DNA of 64,000 nt. Source: Slackia sp. ZJ119 (GTDB lineage Bacteria; Actinomycetota; Coriobacteriia; Coriobacteriales; Eggerthellaceae). The stretch lies in assembly GCF_011039175.1 (NCBI RefSeq), contig NZ_JAAKEN010000004.1:1-64000 (forward strand), in the 5' to 3' direction. Below are positions 35,034 through 43,781 of the stretch, piece after piece. Within the stretch, counting starts at the first letter, position 1, and each line of letters opens with the position of its first letter. A program made the translations under genes and the position numbers. The notes below the pieces were generated by a model. It made no database searches, was not told where the DNA came from, and saw nothing but the letters and a program-made list of their open reading frames with translations.

Positions 35034-36701
35034 CTACCCGCAGGCACGCGGGCACAGGGCGCAGGCTCGCGGCGTGGCCGCCATGCCGCCGAGCGCGGTT
35101 TCGCGCAGCTCGGCCGGCAGCGCCCGGCCTACCGCGTACATGGCGTCGACCGTTTCGTCGAAGCCTACGAGCGCTTCGTTGCCGGCTAGCGTGATTTGGG
35201 CCGCTGCCAGGGCGTTCGCGGCGCCGGTCGCGTTGCGCTTCTGGCACGGCGCCTCTACCAGGCCGCCGATGGGGTCGCACACCAGGCCCAGAAGCCCTGC
35301 GATGGCGGTCGCGGCGGCGTCGAGGCACTGCTTCGGCGTGCCGCCCATCAGCTGCACCGCCGCGCTTGCCGCCATGGCGCTCGCGGCGCCGATTTCGGCC
35401 TGGCAGCCTCCTTCCGCGCCTGCCACCGTGGCGTTGCGGGTGATCAGCATGCCGATGGCGGCGGCGTTGGCAAGGGCTTTGTTCAGCTCTTCGTCGGCAA
35501 AGCCGTGGTTCTTTTGCAGCGAGAGCAGCACGCCGGGGATGACGCCGGACGACCCGGCGGTCGGCGCTGCGACGATGCGTCCCATGGCGGCGTTGGTTTC
35601 CAGCACGGCGACCGAAAACGTCGTGGCGTCGGCAAACGTCGGGCCGACGAGCGATTTTGTGCTGTTCGCGTACGCGTTGAGCTTCGCGGCCTCGCCGCCG
35701 ATGAGCCCGCCCATGGACCGCTTCGGGTTTTCAATGGGCTCGCGCACCGATCCGCGCATGACTTCTATCACGTGGTCGAGGTAATGGTGCGTGTCGTCCA
35801 CGGCGATGCCTTGCGACGCCAGCAGGCACCGTTCGCGTCGGCAGATGGCGTCGGACAAGGCCAGGCCGTTGCGTTCGCAGTAGTCTTGCATTTCGGCGCC
35901 GCTTTTGAAGTCGACGGCTTCAAACAGGTCTGCCGCCTGCTCTTCGGCAAGGTCGGCGCCGAAGCCGGTGGGCTCGTATCCCAGCCGATGCGCTTCTTCT
36001 TGCGTCATGGGCGGGGCGGCGTTTTCCGACCGGTCGCTTTCGATGATGCGTGCGTCGTAGATGCTCGGATTGGCCTCGATGGCGCTGATGATCTCGGGCG
36101 GAATGCGGTCGTCGGACTCCATCACCGTGTAGGCCACCTCTCCGCGGGCCTCGCGGAACAGCCGTGCCGTGGCGATGTTCACGCCGAAGTCGGCCATGCA
36201 GCGGGCGATGTGCGACAGCACGCCGCGCACGTCGCGCTGCTTCACGACCAGGCTGCAGTATTCTCCGGTCAACAGCACGTCGATGCCGTTGAGCCGCACG
36301 ATCTGCGCCGCCCCGCCGCCGATGGACTCGCCGCGCACCTCGGTCACGTCGCCGTGCGCGTCGACTGCTCGAATGTCGACGGTGTTGGGGTGGTCGGTGT
36401 GGGTGTCGGGGTCGGGCACGAACGTGTAGGCAAGTCCCGCTTCCTGCGCCGCGGAAAACGAGTTGGGGATGCGGTCGTCGTCGGGAGGAAAGCCCAAGAT
36501 GCCGCCGACCAGCGCACGGTCGGTCCCGTGTCCGCGATAGGTGTGCGCGAAGCTGCCGTACAGCGTGAAGACGACCTCGACGGGATGGGTGGCCAGCATG
36601 TGGCGCGTCATGAGCGCGATGCGCAGCGCTCCGGCGGTGTGCGAGCTTGACGGGCCGATCATGACGGGGCCGATGATGTCGCGAATGCCAAGTGCTTTCA
36701 T
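35034..36701 (-). CDS. sdaA: Iron-sulfur L-serine dehydratase, single-chain with ACT-like domain
   Basis: The enzyme deaminates L-serine to pyruvate and ammonia with a [4Fe-4S] cluster. At 555 residues it is longer than the E. coli single chain (454). The beta part (GPVMIGPSSSHTAGALRIAL onward) is followed near residues 145-225 by an ACT-like segment (CSLVVKQRDVRGVLSHIARC), as in the Firmicutes beta subunit. The alpha part then carries GCQAEIGAASAMAA and CDPIGGLVEAPCQKRN. The C-terminus ends in CALCPRACG; in the Legionella enzyme a C-terminal Cys folds into the active site as a cluster ligand. I chose ATG 36701 for the conserved MKALGIRDIIGP start. Confidence 0.93.
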   Translation of the reverse strand: MKALGIRDIIGPVMIGPSSSHTAGALRIALMTRHMLATHPVEVVFTLYGSFAHTYRGHGTDRALVGGILGFPPDDDRIPNSFSAAQEAGLAYTFVPDPDTHTDHPNTVDIRAVDAHGDVTEVRGESIGGGAAQIVRLNGIDVLLTGEYCSLVVKQRDVRGVLSHIARCMADFGVNIATARLFREARGEVAYTVMESDDRIPPEIISAIEANPSIYDARIIESDRSENAAPPMTQEEAHRLGYEPTGFGADLAEEQAADLFEAVDFKSGAEMQDYCERNGLALSDAICRRERCLLASQGIAVDDTHHYLDHVIEVMRGSVREPIENPKRSMGGLIGGEAAKLNAYANSTKSLVGPTFADATTFSVAVLETNAAMGRIVAAPTAGSSGVIPGVLLSLQKNHGFADEELNKALANAAAIGMLITRNATVAGAEGGCQAEIGAASAMAASAAVQLMGGTPKQCLDAAATAIAGLLGLVCDPIGGLVEAPCQKRNATGAANALAAAQITLAGNEALVGFDETVDAMYAVGRALPAELRETALGGMAATPRACALCPRACG

Positions 36702-36758
36702 GAAGGGCACGCCTCTTTTCTGGAAATCAGGGCACGTTTGCGATCGGCAGAGGCCGAT

Positions 36759-36790
36759 TTGACAGCTATGGTACACTTTATACTTATAAT
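36759..36790 (+). promoter_or_regulatory. Promoter region between divergent sdaA and the CBS-pyrophosphatase
   Basis: TTGACA (36759-36764) is followed by two overlapping A/T-rich boxes, TATACT (36779-36784, spacer 14) and TATAAT (36785-36790, spacer 20). Neither spacer is ideal. The complementary strand also offers TATAA words for sdaA. Confidence 0.4.
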
Positions 36791-36888
36791 TCCAGTCAAC
36801 AATGAAGCCACAGTTTTCGCGACGACGGCGCGAGCATCTGGGGAAACGGAAGGGCTTCTCAAGGCGGCCGAAAAGGAGCGCATGCGCT

Positions 36889-38259
36889 ATGGGAGCACCC
36901 ATCTTGGTAGTGGGACATAAAAACCCGGACAACGATTCCATCAGCTCGGCGGTAGGCTATGCGTATCTCAAAAACGCGCTGGCAAAACGGGCCGCAGGGG
37001 AAGGCGGCACGCCGGAAAACACGTATGTGCCGGCCCGTTTGGGCCCCCTGCCGCCTGAGAGCGCCTGGGTGCTCGAAGCCAACGGGCTGCCCGTGCCCGA
37101 CCTCATCGGGCATGTGCATGCGCGGGTGATCGACGTCATGACCGAAAACCCCATCTCCATCAATCGAAAGGCCACCATCCTCGACGCAGGGCAGCTGTTG
37201 CGCCAGCACAACGTGCGTGCGCTCGTGGTCACCAACGACGATGGAACCTACCATGGCCTCATCACCACCCGCATGATCGCCGAGCGCTACATCTCCGCCA
37301 CCGACGTGCTGGAAGAAGACGGCAGCAACCAGATGGCCGTGGCCGGCAACCTCATCGCCTCGCTGGGGCAGAAGGTCGAAGACGTCACGGAAACCGACGT
37401 GCTCATTTTGGACAGGGCGGGCCTGCTCAAGGAAGCCGTCGAAGACCTTATGGCTTCCGACCTGCGCGAAGCCGTCGTGCTCGACGACGACGGCATGGCC
37501 GTCGGCATCGTCACGCGATCCGACGTGGCCAACGGCCCGCGGCGCAAGGTCGTTCTGGTCGACCACAACGAGACGCGCCAGGCGGCCAAAGGCATCGAAG
37601 AGGCCGAGGTCGTCGAGATCATCGACCACCACCGCATCGCCGACGTCACGACCGCCGATCCCATTCGCTTCCTCAACCTGCCCGTCGGCTCCACGGCCAC
37701 CATCGTGACGGGCGAATACCTCGCCAACGAGGTGGACATGCCGCCCGAGATCGCCCGGGTGCTGCTGTCGGCCCTGCTTACCGACACGGTCATCCTGAAA
37801 TCGCCCACGACTACCGACGTGGACCGCCAACGTGCGGCCTATCTGGGAAAAGTCGGCGGCGTCGATCCGGTTGAGTTCGGCATGCAGGTGTTTCGCACGC
37901 GCGGCGGCGACGGCGCCATTCCGATCGAGAAGATCGTCGGCTCAGACGCCAAGGAGTTCATGCTCGGCGACGCCACCGTGCTCATCGCCCAGCACGAAAC
38001 CGTCGACCTTGCCAGCGTGATGGAGCGCGAAGAAGAGATTCGCGAGCACATGCGCCAGCTGCAGCAAGAGCATCGATACGAGTTCGTGCTGCTCATGGTC
38101 ACCGACATCTTGGCCGAGGGCAGCCAGTTTCTGTGCGAAGGCAACCGCAGGATCGTCAACCGGGTGTTCGGGATCGCCTGCAAAGGCGTCGGCGGCACGT
38201 GGATGCCGGGCATTCTGTCGCGCAAAAAGCAGGTGGCGGCAAAGATCCTCGGCTCCTAG
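36889..38259 (+). CDS. ppaC: Manganese-dependent family II inorganic pyrophosphatase with CBS domains
   Basis: This soluble enzyme hydrolyses pyrophosphate to drive biosynthesis. The 456-residue protein has the family II DHH fold: VGHKNPDNDSISSAVGYAYL at the start and EIIDHHRIAD for metal binding, with a DHHA2-type C-terminus ending in WMPGILSRKKQV. Between the two DHH motifs are two CBS domains (about residues 75-135 and 170-215: DVMTENPISINRKATILDAG and LREAVVLDDDGMAVGIVTRSD). No DRTGG domain is present. In characterised relatives, including one from Eggerthella lenta, the CBS pair binds adenine nucleotides that inhibit or activate. I chose ATG 36889, after AAAGGAG; the frame is open 29 codons earlier. 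Confidence 0.93.
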   Translation: MGAPILVVGHKNPDNDSISSAVGYAYLKNALAKRAAGEGGTPENTYVPARLGPLPPESAWVLEANGLPVPDLIGHVHARVIDVMTENPISINRKATILDAGQLLRQHNVRALVVTNDDGTYHGLITTRMIAERYISATDVLEEDGSNQMAVAGNLIASLGQKVEDVTETDVLILDRAGLLKEAVEDLMASDLREAVVLDDDGMAVGIVTRSDVANGPRRKVVLVDHNETRQAAKGIEEAEVVEIIDHHRIADVTTADPIRFLNLPVGSTATIVTGEYLANEVDMPPEIARVLLSALLTDTVILKSPTTTDVDRQRAAYLGKVGGVDPVEFGMQVFRTRGGDGAIPIEKIVGSDAKEFMLGDATVLIAQHETVDLASVMEREEEIREHMRQLQQEHRYEFVLLMVTDILAEGSQFLCEGNRRIVNRVFGIACKGVGGTWMPGILSRKKQVAAKILGS

Positions 38260-38452
38260 ACGAAGGGGCGGGCTTCGCTTCGTCTGCGAACGCGCCCCCG
38301 CCTTTGCGCCGAAGGCCGCCCACGTGGCCTCCGTCCTTCCTTTTGGCTGATTGCAGGGCTCGTTTGGGTTGCATATTTGCGGAGATCATGCATGATGGAT
38401 GCAGACGGCGCCCGTGCGCCCGCCGGTTTTTCCGATTCTCGAAAGGCGACCC

Positions 38453-39565
38453 ATGAACTCCGACAGACTGCTCAACCTCTTCTTCCATCTCGTGCGCATC
38501 GAGAGCCCTTCGCGCGGAGAGGGGGCCATGGCGGCGTTTTGCGCCCGCGAGCTGCAGCGGCTCGGCTTCATGGTCACGTTCGACGACTCCATGGCGAAGA
38601 CGGGGTCCGAAACCGGCAACCTGGTGGCCACGCGCAAAGGCGACGTCGACGGCGAGGTCATCCTGTCGGCGCACCTCGACACCGTGACGCCGTGCCGCAA
38701 CATCGATCCGATCATCGAAGACGGGCGCATCGTGTCGGCCGGCAAGACCATTTTGGCCGCCGACGACAAGGCGGGCATCGCCGCCATCTTGGAGGCCGTG
38801 CGCACGCTTGTGGAGTCGGGCGAGCCCATGCCGACGGTGACCGTGCTGTTCACGGTCTGCGAAGAGATCAGCCTGGTGGGCGCGGCGAACTTCGATGCCG
38901 GCCTTTTGCCGGAAGGGGCGCCGTGCTACGTGCTTGACGCCGACGGCGCCCCAGGCAGCGTTATCATTGCGGCTCCGTGCCACCGCACCGTGCAGGCACG
39001 CTTCCACGGTCGTGCGGCGCATGCCGGAGTAGAGCCTGAGCTGGGCAATTCGGCCATCGTCATGGCCGCCCGCGCCATTGCCGCCATGCCACTTGGGCGT
39101 CTTGACGACGCCACCACGTCCAACATCGGCGTCATTGAAGGCGGGGCGGAAGAAAACATCGTGCCGCGCGACTGCTTGGTGCGAGGCGAGTGCCGCTCTC
39201 TTCTGCCCGAACGCGCCGACGAGGTGCAGGCTGCCATGACCGCAGCGCTTGCGGCGGCCGCCGAAGAGGCGGGCGGCGAAGTTGCCGTCGAATGGCACGA
39301 GGACTATCCGGCGGTGTCCTACGCAGAAGACGACGCGCTCGTGCAGGGCATTGCGTCGGCCTGTGCCGCCGCCGGGCTGACGTTTCGGCCGCACCGATCC
39401 GGCGGCGGCGCCGACGCGAACATCCTGGCCTCGCGCGGGGTCCGCGCCGTGACGCTCGGTATCGGCATGACGAACTTCCATACGCTCGACGAGTACATCA
39501 CGGTGGTCGACCTGCAGGACATCACGCGTCTGGCCGAAGAGCTGATCCGCCAGGCGGTCGAATAA
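38453..39565 (+). CDS. M20 family metallopeptidase, PepT-like
   Basis: A 370-residue cytoplasmic di-zinc peptidase. The metal-binding signatures are visible: SAHLDTVTP, ADDKAGIAAIL and CEEISLVGA with the catalytic Glu pair; the dimerisation domain contains HGRAAHAGVEPELG. The order and spacing resemble the peptidase T-like subgroup annotated in Firmicutes. Substrate, a di- or tripeptide, is inferred. GAAAGG lies six bases before ATG 38453; the frame is open 18 codons earlier. It is monocistronic. Confidence 0.88.
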   Translation: MNSDRLLNLFFHLVRIESPSRGEGAMAAFCARELQRLGFMVTFDDSMAKTGSETGNLVATRKGDVDGEVILSAHLDTVTPCRNIDPIIEDGRIVSAGKTILAADDKAGIAAILEAVRTLVESGEPMPTVTVLFTVCEEISLVGAANFDAGLLPEGAPCYVLDADGAPGSVIIAAPCHRTVQARFHGRAAHAGVEPELGNSAIVMAARAIAAMPLGRLDDATTSNIGVIEGGAEENIVPRDCLVRGECRSLLPERADEVQAAMTAALAAAAEEAGGEVAVEWHEDYPAVSYAEDDALVQGIASACAAAGLTFRPHRSGGGADANILASRGVRAVTLGIGMTNFHTLDEYITVVDLQDITRLAEELIRQAVE

Positions 39566-39635
39566 AACCCTTGGCCAAAGCGCCGCTTCGGCGTTCTTCT
39601 GCCGTCGTGCGAATGGCATGTTCTTTCTGTCGTGT

Positions 39636-39651
39636 AACGGAACCGTTGACA
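39636..39651 (+). promoter_or_regulatory. Candidate operator and -35 box upstream of the nap genes
   Basis: The perfect palindrome AACGGAACCGTT (39636-39647) overlaps a TTGACA (39646-39651), about 115 bases before napG. The -10 region is not convincing. An inverted repeat over a -35 box suggests a regulator site; it is not a consensus FNR or CRP site. Confidence 0.3.
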
Positions 39652-39765
39652 AGCGTCCCCTTCTATTTCCTTTGAAGCGTCCCTTCCGAAACAGCGGGCG
39701 CATTCGGTACCATTGCTCTTTGGAAGAGAGAACTGTCGCCGAGACGCTTGGGAAGGGGACCGCTT

Positions 39766-40353
39766 ATGCCTTTCAAGGGCATCGCCGCCATCGCCGTCGC
39801 GCTTGGTACGGTGGCCGCTACGGCCGCTTACGGCGCGACGCGTGAAACGCCGTCTTTGCTGCGACCGCCCGGCGCCCTGCACGAAGGCGGCTTTTTTGAG
39901 CGCTGCGTCAAGTGCGGCCGCTGCATCGAGGCCTGCCCTTACCGCTGCATCGTCGCCGCGCCACGAGACGCCGGCTTCCAGGCCGGCACGCCCGTCATCG
40001 ACCCTCGCGCCCACGCTTGCCGCATGTGCGACGGTTTTCCCTGTTCAGCGGCGTGTCCCACCGGTGCGCTTGAGCCGGTTGCCACTCGCGACGAAGTGCG
40101 CATGGGCACGGCGCGGGTCAACAAGGACCTGTGCATTTCGTATGTGGGCAACCGCTGCGAGGTGTGCTACCGGGCCTGCCCTCTCATTGACGAGGCCATC
40201 ACCATTGAATTCGCGGCCCGCGAGGGCGACGCGATCCACGCCATTTTCGAACCGGTCATCAACGAAGACGTCTGCACAGGCTGCGGCCTGTGCGTCGAAC
40301 GATGCGTTGTCAGCGAGCCTGCGCTTGCCATCACCATTGAGCCCGCAACGTGA
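39766..40353 (+). CDS. napG: NapG-like ferredoxin with four [4Fe-4S] clusters
   Basis: A 195-residue electron-transfer protein. Four Cys clusters are visible in order: CVKCGRCIEACPY, CRMCDGFPCSAACPTGAL, CEVCYRACPL and CTGCGLCVERC. This is the MauM/NapG pattern. NapG with NapH moves electrons from the quinol pool toward NapA. The N-terminus has one hydrophobic segment (about residues 5-22) but no twin-arginine motif, unlike E. coli NapG, so export of the folded protein is unclear. GGGAAGGGG precedes ATG 39766. It is the first of five nap genes. Confidence 0.85.
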   Translation: MPFKGIAAIAVALGTVAATAAYGATRETPSLLRPPGALHEGGFFERCVKCGRCIEACPYRCIVAAPRDAGFQAGTPVIDPRAHACRMCDGFPCSAACPTGALEPVATRDEVRMGTARVNKDLCISYVGNRCEVCYRACPLIDEAITIEFAAREGDAIHAIFEPVINEDVCTGCGLCVERCVVSEPALAITIEPAT

Positions 40354-40417
40354 AGTGCGTTGCGTGTGCGCACCTGAAGCGAGCACTGGGCAGGCCCGAA
40401 ACAAAAGGAGGGAACGT

Positions 40418-43006
40418 ATGGAGCTGAGTCGAAGGAAATTCATCAAGACGTCTGCCATCGCCATGGCGTCCGCTGCCGCCACCGGCAGCATCGCTTCGCT
40501 CGTGGGCTGCTCAAGCCCCGAGCCGGCGGAAGAAGGAGCAGACCCCGCCGCTTCTGCCGATGCGCAAGCGGCCGCGAACGATCGCGAGGGCATCACGCAG
40601 ACCGTGGGCGTGTGCCGCTTCTGCGGCTGCGGCTGCGGCGTCATCGTCGAAGCGAAAGACGGCAAGGTGGTCGCGGTGAAGGGCGACCCGGACAATGGGT
40701 CGAACCTGGGCCTGAACTGCGTGAAGGGCTACCATTTGGCCACGGCGCTCTACGGCGAGGACCGTCTGACCACGCCGATGATCCGCGACGACAAGGCCAC
40801 CAAGGGAACCGGTGCCGGCGCAGGCCTGCGCGAGGCCACCTGGGACGAGGCGCTTGATCTGGTGGCTTCCAAGCTGCGCGAGACGTGGAAGGCCGACAAG
40901 TCGCGCCTGGCGTTTTGGGGCAGCGGCCAGCAGCCTATCGTCGAGGGCTACTGCCAGGCGAAATTCTGGAAGGCCGGTCTGCTGTCGAACAATATCGACC
41001 CCAACGCGCGCCTGTGCATGGCCAGCGCCGTCGTCGGCTTCATGAACGTCTTCCAGACCGACGAGCCTGCCGGCTGCTATTCGGACATCGACGAGACCGA
41101 CACGTTCGTGACCTGGGGCGCCAACATGGCCGAGGCGCATCCGATGCTGTATTCGCGCGTGCAGGCCCGCATACTCAACGGCACCGACGTCAAGCACTAC
41201 GACGTCACGACCATGAACACCCGCACGTCGGCCAACGCCGACAAGGTGCTCTTGATGAACCCCGGGTCCGACCTGGCCATCGCCAACGCCGTTGCGAACT
41301 ACCTCATCGTGAACGACCTGTACGACAAGGACTTCGTCGCCGACCATCTGAAGTTCAAGCAGGGAACCGAAGACATCGGCAACGCCTTCGAGGACGGTTA
41401 CGACAAGTCCGAAGTCGGACAAACGGTCGATGCGGTGGAGGAAATCACGTTCGAACAGTTCGCCGAGCGTCTGGCGCCCTACACGCTGGAATACGCCGAA
41501 GAGATCTCCGGCGTGCCGGCCGCAGACATCAAAGAGCTCGCCGAGGTTTTCGCCGACAAGGACCGCAAGGTGCTGTCGCTGTGGACCATGGGCGTCAACC
41601 AGCACAACCGCGGCACGTGGATGAACCACTGCATCTACAACATCCACCTGCTGACCGGCCGCTACGCTCGTCCCGGCGACGGAGCGTTCTCGCTCACCGG
41701 CCAGCCGTCGGCCTGCGGCACGGCCCGCGAGGTCGGCACGTTCTGCCACCGCCTGCCCGCCGACCTGCTGGTGGCGCAGGAGCCGCACCGCCGCTACAGC
41801 GAAGCCATATGGAACCTGCCGGAGGGCTATCTCGACGCCATCGAGAAGCCGGGCATGCACACGGTGAAGATGTTCCGCGAGCTGTCCAACGGCAACATAG
41901 ACTTTCTGTGGTCGGCCCACAACAACTGGGCCGTGTCCATGCCGAATTTGACGCGCTTCCTCGGCAAGGGCGACAAGAAGGGCATCGTCGACGCGTTCAT
42001 CGTGGTCAGCGAAGTGTATCCGACGCTTTCGACCCAGTATGCCGACGTGGTGCTGCCGGCTGCCATGTGGGTCGAGCGCGAGGGCCAGTTCGGCAACGCC
42101 GAGCGCCGCACGGCGGTGTTCGAAAAGGCCGTCGACCCGCCGGGAGACGCGAAGTGGGACCTGTGGATGCTCATGGAAATCGCCAAGCGCACGCTGGAGG
42201 GCGAGACCATCGGCGACGCGGACGCCTTCGACGCCCTGTTCGGCGAGTGGTACGACAAGGACGCCGCCGACTTCAAGGGCGACGAGCGTGAAACGTCCCG
42301 CGCCATCTGGGAAGAGTATCGCACGTTCTCGAACCCCAGCCTCAACCCCGCCGCCGAGGCCATCAACGCCGAAGCGAAGCTCAAGATGGAGAACAAGCAG
42401 CTGGCGCCTTACGACGAGTACATCGAAAACCATGGCCTCACCTGGCCTGTTCGCGAAGTCGACGGCAAGTGGCTGGCAACGAAGTGGCGTTTTTGCGACG
42501 GCCCGCAGGAAGACGGCTTCGACCAGTACGGCATCGAGCAGTACGGTGCGCAGGATCTGGCCGGCGGCGTGAGCTTCTACAAGAGCGCCGACCAGCGGCC
42601 GTCCGTGGTTTTCCGTCCGTGGGAGCCGCCCGCAGAAGAGCCTTCGGAAGAATACCCCTTCTGGCTGTGCACGGGGCGTCTGCTCGAGCACTGGCACACC
42701 GGCTCGATGACGCGCCGCATCCCCGAGCTCGACCGTGCGCTGCCTGAAGCCCTCATGGACATGAACCCGGACGACTGCAAAGAGTTGGGCCTGGTCGACG
42801 GCGACATGGCACGCGTCACGTCGCGCTATGGCACCTGCGAGGTAAAGGTGTCGACGGCTGGCCGCACGGCTCAGCCGAAGGGTCGCGTGTTCGTGCCGTT
42901 CTTCGCCGAGGAAACGCTCATCAATTTGGTAGTGCAGGACGTGTATTGCCCGCTTTCCAAAGAGCCTGACTACAAAAAGACGCCGGTGCGCATCGAGAAG
43001 GCGTAA
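40418..43006 (+). CDS. napA: Nitrate reductase catalytic subunit, probable Tat lipoprotein
   Basis: NapA reduces nitrate to nitrite with a bis-MGD molybdenum cofactor and one [4Fe-4S] cluster. The 862-residue protein opens with a Tat motif (SRRKFIKTS) and a lipobox-like LVGC with Cys31. Cluster ligands are Cys66, Cys69, Cys73 and Cys101. LCMASAVVGF provides the molybdenum-ligating Cys200, followed by the NapA-like DEPAGCYSDI. The C-terminal LEHWHTGSMTRRIPEL and the final PDYKKTPVRI are also NapA features. AAAGGAGG precedes ATG 40418. Another Mo/W oxidoreductase of the same superfamily, abundant in this group, is less likely given NapB, NapD and NapGH neighbours. Confidence 0.9.
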   Translation: MELSRRKFIKTSAIAMASAAATGSIASLVGCSSPEPAEEGADPAASADAQAAANDREGITQTVGVCRFCGCGCGVIVEAKDGKVVAVKGDPDNGSNLGLNCVKGYHLATALYGEDRLTTPMIRDDKATKGTGAGAGLREATWDEALDLVASKLRETWKADKSRLAFWGSGQQPIVEGYCQAKFWKAGLLSNNIDPNARLCMASAVVGFMNVFQTDEPAGCYSDIDETDTFVTWGANMAEAHPMLYSRVQARILNGTDVKHYDVTTMNTRTSANADKVLLMNPGSDLAIANAVANYLIVNDLYDKDFVADHLKFKQGTEDIGNAFEDGYDKSEVGQTVDAVEEITFEQFAERLAPYTLEYAEEISGVPAADIKELAEVFADKDRKVLSLWTMGVNQHNRGTWMNHCIYNIHLLTGRYARPGDGAFSLTGQPSACGTAREVGTFCHRLPADLLVAQEPHRRYSEAIWNLPEGYLDAIEKPGMHTVKMFRELSNGNIDFLWSAHNNWAVSMPNLTRFLGKGDKKGIVDAFIVVSEVYPTLSTQYADVVLPAAMWVEREGQFGNAERRTAVFEKAVDPPGDAKWDLWMLMEIAKRTLEGETIGDADAFDALFGEWYDKDAADFKGDERETSRAIWEEYRTFSNPSLNPAAEAINAEAKLKMENKQLAPYDEYIENHGLTWPVREVDGKWLATKWRFCDGPQEDGFDQYGIEQYGAQDLAGGVSFYKSADQRPSVVFRPWEPPAEEPSEEYPFWLCTGRLLEHWHTGSMTRRIPELDRALPEALMDMNPDDCKELGLVDGDMARVTSRYGTCEVKVSTAGRTAQPKGRVFVPFFAEETLINLVVQDVYCPLSKEPDYKKTPVRIEKA

Positions 43007-43018
43007 GGGGGACCAATC

Positions 43019-43396
43019 ATGAAGATGAAGAAACTGCCGCTCGCCGCTGCTGCGATCGCGCTTGCGATGTCGGTCGGCACCATGGCCGCCTGCGCCCCGA
43101 CGGTGGTCGCCTCCACCGAGGACGCCGGCGGGCAGTCCGCCGCAACGGCGGGGGTCGAAGCGCCCGCGTCCGAGCTCGACGGCATTCCGTCCAACACGCC
43201 CGCCGACCACCAGGGCCGATTCGAGTCCATGGGCGGTGAAGGCTGTGCGACGTGCCACGGCACGACCGACGGCAAGACCACGGCCGGCGGCGGCGCGATG
43301 CTGCCCGAGGACCACTACGTCGACGGGTCGTACACGACGGGCGAGATCGATCCGGTCCGCCTGCAGTGCAACACCTGCCACGCCCAGGAGTCGTAG
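43019..43396 (+). CDS. napB: Small di-haem c-type cytochrome, NapB-like lipoprotein
   Basis: A 125-residue exported protein with two CxxCH haem sites, CATCH (about residue 79) and CNTCH (about 119). The signal sequence ends in MAAC with Cys25, a plausible lipobox, so the cytochrome is probably tethered to the outer face of the membrane. A 40-residue Ala/Glu/Ser linker follows. Position between napA and napD and the two haems point to the NapB electron donor; overall similarity to NapB cannot be judged beyond GRFESMGGEGCATCH and the paired haems. It starts 12 bases after napA. Confidence 0.75.
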   Translation: MKMKKLPLAAAAIALAMSVGTMAACAPTVVASTEDAGGQSAATAGVEAPASELDGIPSNTPADHQGRFESMGGEGCATCHGTTDGKTTAGGGAMLPEDHYVDGSYTTGEIDPVRLQCNTCHAQES

Positions 43397-43401
43397 GCGC
43401 C

Positions 43402-43692
43402 ATGGCTGCAAACGATGTGATTTCAAGCCTGGTCGTGGAAGTGGCGCCAGGATCTGCAGACGACGTGGCCGCGGCGCTTGAGAAGCTGTCGGGCGTGGAA
43501 GTGCATGAAACGCACGAAACCCGGCTGGTCGTGACCATCGAGGCGGAAAGCGTGGGCGCGTCGTCTACGATGGCGGGGTCGTTTTCGCGCATCCCCGGCG
43601 TTTTGACGGTGAACCTCGTGTACGTGAACTGCGAAGGACTCTACGACCGCGACGGCGAGTCCTCGTTTGCATCCGACAGCGCAACCGATTGA
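43402..43692 (+). CDS. napD: NapD-like chaperone
   Basis: A 96-residue cytoplasmic protein with a ferredoxin-like fold pattern: ISSLVVEVAPGSADDVAAAL, then LEKLSGVEVHETHETRLVVT and FSRIPGVLTVNLVY. NapD binds the Tat signal of NapA and delays export until the cofactor is inserted. Its presence supports the NapA assignment. It begins five bases after the cytochrome gene; the start ATG lacks a strong binding site, which suggests coupling. A Ser/Asp-rich tail of 15 residues follows the domain. Confidence 0.85.
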   Translation: MAANDVISSLVVEVAPGSADDVAAALEKLSGVEVHETHETRLVVTIEAESVGASSTMAGSFSRIPGVLTVNLVYVNCEGLYDRDGESSFASDSATD

Positions 43693-43781
43693 CGACATGA
43701 CGGCGGCGCGGCGGCTTGGAGCCTGAACGAGGCTTCGCCGTCCGCCGCCGTTTTGTGCGCTTGCAAGAGAAAGGAAAGGCT

